64,000 bases of DNA, from assembly GCA_949126835.1 (NCBI GenBank), contig OX421499.1, positions 23,285,990 to 23,349,989 of the forward strand, in the 5' to 3' direction. A model generated the notes under the pieces. It was not told the origin of the DNA and ran no database searches. It saw nothing but the letters and a program-made list of their open reading frames with translations. Origin of the DNA: Anisus vortex. Taxonomy: Eukaryota > Mollusca > Gastropoda > Planorbidae. How positions within the stretch are numbered: the first letter of the stretch is position 1; every line of letters begins with the position of its first letter. Of the stretch, positions 11,801 through 23,800 are shown piece after piece. The translations under genes were made by a program, and so were the position numbers.

Positions 11801-14800
11801 ATTATTACATTTGATTCAATAATTATCTAATAAGGGGCACATTTACTTATTGGGATAGAGTAATTTTATACTTAATTAATTAACTAATTATTATTTTTAT
11901 AGCCATAACTATCATGTAAAGGGGTGTTTTTAATGACAAAGGGCCGTAATTATCACTAAATAGACAACATCTTAATACGTTTTTACCTTATTAATTACAT
12001 AGATACATTAATTGTTTCTATTTTATACTTAATTGACATATTATAATTTTTATAGTTTAATTAACTTGTAAACAGGTGTTTTTAATGACTAAGGGCCGTA
12101 ATTATCACTAAATAGACCAAATTTTTTACATTTTTACTTACTGTGGTACAATAATTGTCTCTATTTTATACTTAATTAACATATTATAATTTTTATAGTT
12201 ATAATTAACTTGTAAACAGGTGTTTTTAATGACTAAGGGCAGTAATTATCACTAAAAAGACAACATTTTAATACGTTTTTACCTTATAAATTACATGGAT
12301 ACATTAATTTTCTTAATTTATTCTTAACTATTGAACTGATTATAATTTTTATAGCCATAATTATCTCGTAAAGGGACGATTTTAATTACTAAGGGCCGTA
12401 ATTTTCACAGTTCAAGCAACAATTCTCATGCAAGGAACGCACATTTACTTACTTCGATACACTAATTATCTTAATTTTATTCTTAACTAATTAACTGATT
12501 ATAATTTGTATAGCCATAATTATCTCGTAAAGGGACGATTTTAATTCCTAAGGGCCGTAATTATCACTTTTCAAGCATTCTCATGTAAGGAACGCACATT
12601 TACTTACTTCGATACACTAATTATCTTAATTTTATTCTTAACTAATTAACTGATTATAATTTGTATAGCCATAATTATCTCGTAAAGGGACGATTTTAAT
12701 TCCTAAGAGCCGTAATTATCACATTTCAAGCAACAATTCTCATGGAAGGAACGCACATTTACTTACTTCGTTACGGTAATTATCTTAATTTTATTCTTAA
12801 CTAATTAACTGATTATAATTTGTATTATCACATTTCAAGCAACAATTCTCATGTAAGGAACGCACATTTACTTACTTCGTTACGGTAATTATCTTAATTT
12901 TATTCTTAACTAATTAACTGATTATAATTTGTATAGCCATAATGATCTCGTAAAGGGACGATTTTAATTCCTAAGGGCCGTAATTATCACATTTTAAGCT
13001 ACAATTCTCATGTAAGGAATGCACATTTACTTACTTCGTTACGGTAATTATCTTAATTTTATTCTTAACTAATTAACTGATTATAATTTGTATAGCCATA
13101 ATTATCTCGTAAAGGGACGATTTTTAATTCCTAAGGGCCGTAATTATCACATTTCACGCAACAATTCTCATGTAAGGAACGCACATTTACTTACTTCGAT
13201 ACGGTAATTATCTTAATTTTATTCTTAACTAACTAACTAATTATAATTTTAATAACCATAATTAGCTTGTAAACGGGTCGGTTTTTAATTACAAAGGGCT
13301 GCAATTTTCCCTAAATATACCACATTCTATATAATTTTTACCTTTTTACTTATTGGGATAGAGTAATTATCTTAATTTTATTCTTAACTAATTAAATAAT
13401 TGAAATTTTTTTTTATAGCCATAATTATCTTGTAAAGGGGTGTTTATTAATTACCAAAGGCCGTAATTAACACTAAATAGGCCACATTTTATATACCTTT
13501 TACATTTTTACTTACTTGGATATAGTAATTATCTCTGTTTTTTACCTAATTAAATAACTAATTTGTATTTTTATAGCCATATTTATATTGTAAAGGTTTT
13601 TTTAAATAAGATGACGTCTATTTTGTTCTTACACATGATTTTAACACGTGTTTTTTTAAATTTAAGAATGTTTAATAATAATATTTCGGTTTGATTAAGC
13701 CTTTTCCTTATTTATTGACAATAAACAAAAGCACGACATAAAGTACAACAGGACAACACTACAACAGTACAACAGTACAACATATAGAAAAAAAAATAGG
13801 TTTAAGTTCTTATGTGATTTTATTCATAGTATTATATAGACATAGTACGTACATCAATTAAATAAGTTTATTTTTAATAAAAATTTCATAGTATGTACAT
13901 CAAACAAAAAGTTTATTTATAGCAATACATATATACATACAATAGCAACCAAAAAGCTTTATTTAGATCAATTCATATATACAGTATAATGTATTTATAG
14001 CAATCAAACAAGTTTATTTATAGCAATGCGTATATACAGTATAGTGTATTTATAGCAATTCATATATACAGTATAGTGTATTTATAGCAATCAAACAAGT
14101 TTATTTATATCAATTGATTTATACAGTATAGTTTATTTACAGCAGTAAACAGGAAGCGTTGACAAGATCTGAAATAAATAAATGCTTGTCTTATAAAATT
14201 TTTAATAATAGTACTATGTATATATTGTAAGCAGGTTAAAAATAAAGCCACCACCTATCTATATAACGATACAAGCTAAATTAACATATTGTGATATAAA
14301 GGCAAAAAATAACTTACCTTTTTTCTGTATATAACAGCGACCTAGACACAAAAACTGGAACAAGGGTAGATTTACGATGCTAGAACAAGTGAAATTTAGC
14401 AATCTGCCTCGGACTATATATAGCGTATTTTGACCACACCTGTATTTATCAGTATCATCTTAAAAGCCAACACTGTCTAAACCCATTTAAACATTACGTC
14501 TGGTTACGTATATTAAGCATAGGCTGAGAGTTTCGGTGTACAGGTAATTGGATTTGACTGGCCCTATGGTCAGTTTCCATTAGTTGCACTTGGCTAAGTG
14601 CATTTTACGCATTGCTGACCGAAACAGACCTGGTCAAAAATTTACTTATCTACCAACCTGAATCTCGGCTACGGCATCTGGCTCGTCACGATGATGTAAC
14701 AATTCAGACATTTTTAGTTCGCCAGCTGTTGCACTAAGGCACTTGGTACAGAGCTAAAGGTCAACTTTTTGCACTAATGGGTTTTGCTTATCAATCAAAT

Positions 14801-17800
14801 CTTTTTTTTTTTTTCATCCATGTGGTCAGGTTTTTACATTTTTGCACTAAGGCACTTAGTACAGTAAGGTCAATCCTTTTACTTATATACTTTATAATTA
14901 CATGAGTCTACATTTGTATTTTGTACATTTTCTTTAAGTTTTTATTGATAATACATGTAAATACAGTTTACTTAACTCGTTTAAATTTAAATTAAATTAA
15001 AATTAAATTGGTTATTTATATAGCACTTCTATCTATGTTATTTTAGCATGCTCAGTGCGCTCTGTAAACACTTTTAAACATAAATGTTGCATATTTTAAC
15101 TATTCTCTCGTCCAGATGGTCTTTAACTATTAAAAATCAGTTTGATATACGTAAATGGTTGTATCTTTTCATTTTTGTCGTGTAATTTTTTACTTACTAG
15201 GGTTGAACGTTTTAAAATTTAAGTAAATTAAGTCTTTCAAGTGGTATCCAATATGACGGGTCAGAAGGAGGCGGATCCAAGAGTACCGATTCGAGTGTTC
15301 CACACACCGGTCAACTGGAAAACAAGATAACGTCTAATCCAAGTAATATACAAGGGCAGTTACCGTGTAATAATTTCTTAAACAGTAAACATAAAGAGAT
15401 TTCATTTTTTAAATTTTTATTTGCGCGCAATTACATCAAACAAGGAATAAAACAACAACATGACTGGTAGTTTTTTATTATTTTATTTTTTATTTTACAT
15501 CTAACTAAAGGTATATTTACATTACGAACAGGATCATTTATAATATAATAAATACGATCATGGTTAATTTCTTATGTAGGCCTACATGAAACAAATAATT
15601 AATCGACAATTATTAATATGTACGTGTAGTCTGTATTTGACTGTGTGTGCGTGTGTGTAGCACATAGGTCCTAGGGGGTTCCTAAAGTAAATTATACTAG
15701 TAATGGTATTGTCTTAACATTGTCTGAGTACATCTATCAAGTAGTAGTCTATACCCAACTTACTTGTTTCTGTGACAGGGAAGTTATTTTTAAAACAACT
15801 AGGCGTAGCATCTTACATGTTTATAGAACGCCTCTTGGTACATTACAGTGATGTTAATTTTTTATACAACTAAGACAGGTCAAACAAGCCCAACATTTTT
15901 TGTTGTTTCCACAACTAGAAACATTTTCAGTTTGACAAACATTTTTAGAGACCCTTCCGTGTTTGACAGACAATAATGTTAACTTTTACAACACGAACGA
16001 CTAGTTTCTTTTTATGCCTTGCGCAATCTTTGTATCGCTTACTGCTTTCTTCTCTCGATCTCTCTCTCTCGACAAACTTGTTAGGGCAACTTTTTAAAAA
16101 GCTTTCACACTATGGAAAGCGTTGTAAGGCAACTTTTAAAAAAATCTTTCACACTATGGAAAGCTTTGTAGGGCAACTTTTTAAAAATCTTTAACACTAT
16201 GGAAAGCTTTGTAGGACAACTTTTTAAAACTTTTTAACACTCTCCATGTTATCCGAAACCTAACCATTTCTCTTTCAACAACATTCTCTTTTTTTTTACT
16301 TGTTCAATATCGCTCCCCTTTAATACATTCACCTCTCTTTCAGACAATAAAACATTTTAGGACACCTCTCTATGGACTTCTTTCTAACAGTATTCATCTC
16401 TCTGTCTCCAACTATTTCTCTCGCTCCGTCTCTTTCTCTAACAAAACGTTAGGTCACTCCAACCTAACCATTACGCGTGCTCTTTTTTCTGCATTGCTCA
16501 TTATCTGTATCTCTTACTACATGCTTCTATCTTTCTCCCGCTCTCTAGAAAAACTTTATGGTCAGCAAAACCTAACACATAATTTGCTACACAGCTTTCA
16601 TTATGTCTTTCGTTTTCTTTTTTTTTCCGCGTGCCATCGTTTACATTCTTAGTCTCTGTGACTCTCTTTCCTTACTCTTGTCTCGAGAGCTTTCTCTCAC
16701 GAAACGTTTAGTTACTCTAAGCAGCACTCTTTCAACAGCGTCCCCTCTTTCTGTCTTGTTCAATCTCTACCTTCTTACTTACTTCTTCTCTCTTTCTAAA
16801 ATTGTCTTTCATTTTATGTTTTATAACGTGCAAATCGTTAAGCATGGTCACTCCTAATGCTAAAACGGTGTGAACTTTACACGTAAACAAGGTTTTACAA
16901 GGAAGAGATATATAGCAAAGGCCAAGGTCAACTGACACTAGTGTGAATTTGGGAAAAGCCCCTCCTCGCTCTACCTAACTAACACTGTCTAAAACTTACC
17001 AAATATTACCAAACTATCTACGGAAATTTTAATTATCAAACCAACATTTACTAATAGTAGTGGGAATAACTTACTACTAATGCTATTCACCACCTATACA
17101 ACCCTTGTCATTCCCACTACTATTTCAGGCATATCATAGAAATATCTCCTAAATCAATTACATATCAAAATGATTACAGTGCCAAGGTAGTCGAAATTTA
17201 GACCTGTTTATTTTCCTAGGTCTTTTAAGATAGATCTACAATTTTATTTTCTTAATTTCACATACAATTGTTTTATGACCCAATAGGAGAAACAGCCCTC
17301 TATGACTACAGTCATGCCATGACAGATTTATTCTACCGTGAACAAACATATCCCAACACTACTCTTACAAAACCCCAACATATACCATCGCCACCCAAAT
17401 ATACCTTCAAACTTAGTCAATCTTACCATATACCATCGCCACCCAAATATATCTTCCAACTTAAGACAATCTTGCTCGACTTAAATCCTTAGAATATTTT
17501 TATAGATAGCCCTGTCCTAACACCAACTTTACAAAACACATATCTACAACCCCCAAGTAAATTTCCCACTTAGAAAATCTTGCTTGACTGATGTCCTGAA
17601 AGATTTCTGATAGTCTATCTTTATCGATATCGCCGGCCTACCACAGACTTTACAAATCACATATCTACAACCCCCAAGTGAATTTCCCCACTTAGGAAAT
17701 CTTGCTTGACTGATGTCCTGGAAGATTTCTGATAGTCTATCTTTATCGATATCCCCGTCCTACCACAGACTTTACAAAACACATATCTACAACCCCCAAG

Positions 17801-20800
17801 TGAATTTCACCACTTAGGAAATCTTGCTTGACTGATGTCATGGAAGATTTCTGATAGTCTATCTTTATCGATATCCCCGTCCTACCACAGACTTTACAAA
17901 ACACATATCTATAACCCCCAAGTGAATTTCCCCACTTAGGAAATCTTGCTTGACTGATGTCATGGAAGATTTCTGATAGTCTATCTTTATCGATATCCCC
18001 GTCCTACCACAGACTTTACAAAACACATATCTACAACCCCCAAGTGAATTTTCCCACTTAGGAAAGCTTGCCTGACCCGAACCTTCTAATACTTTTATTG
18101 ATAGCCCTGTCCAAAACACTAATCTTAAAAAAAACCTTTATAGATATCCCTGTCCAAACTACAACCCAAAACATATATCTACAACACCCAATTATACCTT
18201 CCCACTTAGGCAATCTTGCTTGACTCAAACCCTTATAATACTTCTATAGTTAGTCCTGTCCAAAACACTAACTTTACAAAACACTACACCTTCAGTTTAA
18301 AGTATTACTTTTTCACTACCCTATCCAACTTATAGTAGTAATTGCTAAAAATAATAAATACACATCCTAAAACTTATCACAATTCCTTTAAACTAATTCT
18401 AGTGATTTACAAAACTCTTTACAATATTGACTATTAACCCCAAACTAGTACAAACAAAATAAATTTTTTCTTCTACCCCACTTTTCCCAAATTCACACTA
18501 GTGTCAGTTGACCTTGGCCTTTGCTATATATCTCTTCCTTGTAAAACCTTGTTTACGTGTAAAGTTCACACCGTTTTAGCATTAGGAGTGACCATGCTTA
18601 ACGATTTGCACGTTATAAAACATAAAATGAAAGACAATTTTAGAAAGAGAGAAGAAGTAAGTAAGAAGGTAGAGATTGAACAAGACAGAAAGAGGGGACG
18701 CTGTTGAAAGAGTGCTGCTTAGAGTAACTAAACGTTTCGTGAGAGAAAGCTCTCGAGACAAGAGTAAGGAAAGAGAGTCACAGAGACTAAGAATGTAAAC
18801 GATGGCACGCGGAAAAAAAAAGAAAACGAAAGACATAATGAAAGCTGTGTAGCAAATTATGTGTTAGGTTTTGCTGACCATAAAGTTTTTCTAGAGAGCG
18901 GGAGAAAGATAGAAGCATGTAGTAAGAGATACAGATAATGAGCAATGCAGAAAAAAGAGCACGCGTAATGGTTAGGTTGGAGTGACCTAACGTTTTGTTA
19001 GAGAAAGAGACGGAGCGAGAGAAATAGTTGGAGACAGAGAGATGAATACTGTTAGAAAGAAGTCCATAGAGAGGTGTCCTAAAATGTTTTATTGTCTGAA
19101 AGAGAGGTGAATGTATTAAAGGGGAGCGATATTGAACAAGTAAAAAAAAAAGAGAATGTTGTTGAAAGAGAAATGGTTAGGTTTCGGATAACATGGAGAG
19201 TGTTAAAAAGTTTTAAAAAGTTGTCCTACAAAGCTTTCCATAGTGTTAAAGATTTTTAAAAAGTTGCCCTACAAAGCTTTCCATAGTGTGAAAGATTTTT
19301 TTAAAAGTTGCCTTACAACGCTTTCCATAGTGTGAAAGCTTTTTAAAAAGTTGCCCTAACAAGTTTGTCGAGAGAGAGAGATCGAGAGAAGAAAGCAGTA
19401 AGCGATACAAAGATTGCGCAAGGCATAAAAAGAAACTAGTCGTTCGTGTTGTAAAAGTTAACATTATTGTCTGTCAAACACGGAAGGGTCTCTAAAAATG
19501 TTTGTCAAACTGAAAATGTTTCTAGTTGTGGAAACAACAAAAAATGTTGGGCTTGTTTGACCTGTCTTAGTTGTATAAAAAATTAACATCACTGTAATGT
19601 ACCAAGAGGCGTTCTATAAACATGTAAGATGCTACGCCTAGTTGTTTTAAAAATAACTTCCCTGTCACAGAAACAAGTAAGTTGGGTATAGACTACTACT
19701 TGATAGATGTACTCAGACAATGTTAAGACAATACCATTACTAGTATAATTTACTTTAGGAACCCCCTAGGACCTATGTGCTACACACACGCACACACAGT
19801 CAAATACAGACTACACGTACATATTAATAATTGTCGATTAATTATTTGTTTCATGTAGGCCTACATAAGAAATTAACCATGATCGTATTTATTATATTAT
19901 AAATGATCCTGTTCGTAATGTAAATATACCTTTAGTTAGATGTAAAATAAAAAATAAAATAATAAAAAACTACCAGTCATGTTGTTGTTTTATTCCTTGT
20001 TTGATGTAATTGCGCGCAAATAAAAATTTAAAAAATGAAATCTCTTTATGTTTACTGTTTAAGAAATTATTACACGGTAACTGCCCTTGTATATTACTTG
20101 GATTAGACGTTATCTTGTTTTCCAGTTGACCGGTGTGTGGAACACTCGAATCGGTACTCTTGGATCCGCCTCCTTCTGACCCGTCATATTGGATACCACT
20201 TGAAAGACTTAATTTACTTAAATTTTAAAACGTTCAACCCTAGTAAGTAAAAAATTACACGACAAAAATGAAAAGATACAACCATTTACGTATATCAAAC
20301 TGATTTTTAATAGTTAAAGACCATCTGGACGAGAGAATAGTTAAAATATGCAACATTTATGTTTAAAAGTGTTTACAGAGCGCACTGAGCATGCTAAAAT
20401 AACATAGATAGAAGTGCTATATAAATAACCAATTTAATTTTAATTTAATTTAAATTTAAACGAGTTAAGTAAACTGTATTTACATGTATTATCAATAAAA
20501 ACTTAAAGAAAATGTACAAAATACAAATGTAGACTCATGTAATTATAAAGTATATAAGTAAAAGGATTGACCTTACTGTACTAAGTGCCTTAGTGCAAAA
20601 ATGTAAAAACCTGACCACATGGATGAAAAAAAAAAAAAGATTTGATTGATAAGCAAAACCCATTAGTGCAAAAAGTTGACCTTTAGCTCTGTACCAAGTG
20701 CCTTAGTGCAACAGCTGGCGAACTAAAAATGTCTGAATTGTTACATCATCGTGACGAGCCAGATGCCGTAGCCGAGATTCAGGTTGGTAGATAAGTAAAT

Positions 20801-23800
20801 TTTTGACCAGGTCTGTTTCGGTCAGCAATGCGTAAAATGCACTTAGCCAAGTGCAACTAATGGAAACTGACCATAGGGCCAGTCAAATCCAATTACCTGT
20901 ACACCGAAACTCTCAGCCTATGCTTAATATACGTAACCAGACGTAATGTTTAAATGGGTTTAGACAGTGTTGGCTTTTAAGATGATACTGATAAATACAG
21001 GTGTGGTCAAAATACGCTATATATAGTCCGAGGCAGATTGCTAAATTTCACTTGTTCTAGCATCGTAAATCTACCCTTGTTCCAGTTTTTGTGTCTAGGT
21101 CGCTGTTATATACAGAAAAAAGGTAAGTTATTTTTTGCCTTTATATCACAATATGTTAATTTAGCTTGTATCGTTATATAGATAGGTGGTGGCTTTATTT
21201 TTAACCTGCTTACAATATATACATAGTACTATTATTAAAAATTTTATAAGACAAGCATTTATTTATTTCAGATCTTGTCAACGCTTCCTGTTTACTGCTG
21301 TAAATAAACTATACTGTATAAATCAATTGATATAAATAAACTTGTTTGATTGCTATAAATACACTATACTGTATATATGAATTGCTATAAATACACTATA
21401 CTGTATATACGCATTGCTATAAATAAACTTGTTTGATTGCTATAAATACATTATACTGTATATATGAATTGATCTAAATAAAGCTTTTTGGTTGCTATTG
21501 TATGTATATATGTATTGCTATAAATAAACTTTTTGTTTGATGTACATACTATGAAATTTTTATTAAAAATAAACTTATTTAATTGATGTACGTACTATGT
21601 CTATATAATACTATGAATAAAATCACATAAGAACTTAAACCTATTTTTTTTTCTATATGTTGTACTGTTGTACTGTTGTAGTGTTGTCCTGTTGTACTTT
21701 ATGTCGTGCTTTTGTTTATTGTCAATAAATAAGGAAAAGGCTTAATCAAACCGAAATATTATTATTAAACATTCTTAAATTTAAAAAAACACGTGTTAAA
21801 ATCATGTGTAAGAACAAAATAGACGTCATCTTATTTAAAAAAACCTTTACAATATAAATATGGCTATAAAAATACAAATTAGTTATTTAATTAGGTAAAA
21901 AACAGAGATAATTACTATATCCAAGTAAGTAAAAATGTAAAAGGTATATAAAATGTGGCCTATTTAGTGTTAATTACGGCCTTTGGTAATTAATAAACAC
22001 CCCTTTACAAGATAATTATGGCTATAAAAAAAAATTTCAATTATTTAATTAGTTAAGAATAAAATTAAGATAATTACTCTATCCCAATAAGTAAAAAGGT
22101 AAAAATTATATAGAATGTGGTATATTTAGGGAAAATTGCAGCCCTTTGTAATTAAAAACCGACCCGTTTACAAGCTAATTATGGTTATTAAAATTATAAT
22201 TAGTTAGTTAGTTAAGAATAAAATTAAGATAATTACCGTATCGAAGTAAGTAAATGTGCGTTCCTTACATGAGAATTGTTGCGTGAAATGTGATAATTAC
22301 GGCCCTTAGGAATTAAAAATCGTCCCTTTACGAGATAATTATGGCTATACAAATTATAATCAGTTAATTAGTTAAGAATAAAATTAAGATAATTACCGTA
22401 ACGAAGTAAGTAAATGTGCATTCCTTACATGAGAATTGTAGCTTAAAATGTGATAATTACGGCCCTTAGGAATTAAAATCGTCCCTTTACGAGATCATTA
22501 TGGCTATACAAATTATAATCAGTTAATTAGTTAAGAATAAAATTAAGATAATTACCGTAACGAAGTAAGTAAATGTGCGTTCCTTACATGAGAATTGTTG
22601 CTTGAAATGTGATAATACAAATTATAATCAGTTAATTAGTTAAGAATAAAATTAAGATAATTACCGTAACGAAGTAAGTAAATGTGCGTTCCTTCCATGA
22701 GAATTGTTGCTTGAAATGTGATAATTACGGCCCTTAGGAATTAAAATCGTCCCTTTACGAGATAATTATGGCTATACAAATTATAATCAGTTAATTAGTT
22801 AAGAATAAAATTAAGATAATTAGTGTATCGAAGTAAGTAAATGTGCGTTCCTTACATGAGAATGCTTGAAATGTGATAATTACGGCTCTTAGGAATTAAA
22901 ATCGTCCCTTTACGAGATAATTATGGCTATACAAATTATAATCAGTTAATTAGTTAAGAATAAAATTAAGATAATTAGTGTATCGAAGTAAGTAAATGTG
23001 CGTTCCTTGCATGAGAATTGTTGCTTGAACTGTGAAAATTACGGCCCTTAGTAATTAAAATCGTCCCTTTACGAGATAATTATGGCTATAAAAATTATAA
23101 TCAGTTCAATAGTTAAGAATAAATTAAGAAAATTAATGTATCCATGTAATTTATAAGGTAAAAACGTATTAAAATGTTGTCTTTTTAGTGATAATTACTG
23201 CCCTTAGTCATTAAAAACACCTGTTTACAAGTTAATTATAACTATAAAAATTATAATATGTTAATTAAGTATAAAATAGAGACAATTATTGTACCACAGT
23301 AAGTAAAAATGTAAAAAATTTGGTCTATTTAGTGATAATTACGGCCCTTAGTCATTAAAAACACCTGTTTACAAGTTAATTAAACTATAAAAATTATAAT
23401 ATGTCAATTAAGTATAAAATAGAAACAATTAATGTATCTATGTAATTAATAAGGTAAAAACGTATTAAGATGTTGTCTATTTAGTGATAATTACGGCCCT
23501 TTGTCATTAAAAACACCCCTTTACATGATAGTTATGGCTATAAAAATAATAATTAGTTAATTAATTAAGTATAAAATTACTCTATCCCAATAAGTAAATG
23601 TGCCCCTTATTAGATAATTATTGAATCAAATGTAATAATTAGGGCCCTTTGTAATTAATAAACACCTCTTTACAAGCTCATTATGTTTATAAAAATTAAA
23701 ATTCGTTAATTAGTTAAGTATAAAATTAAGACGAATACTGCCTCCAAGTAAGTAAAAATGACCCTTACAAGACAATTATCGATTAAAAGATGCTAATTAG

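Larger units (their letters stand above)
10968..16958 (+). repeat. Left arm of the giant inverted repeat
   Basis: Pairs with 18481-24472 (coordinate sums 35440 outside, 35439 inside the single indel). Symmetry ends after GGGAAAAG at 16951-16958. Confidence 0.95.

Noticed and set aside
15976..16194. Protein-coding gene in the palindrome arm, with mirror at 19246-19464
   Set aside because: Low-complexity translation with internal repeats (GQLFK units); it is an image of short tandem DNA repeats and matches no family I recognise.
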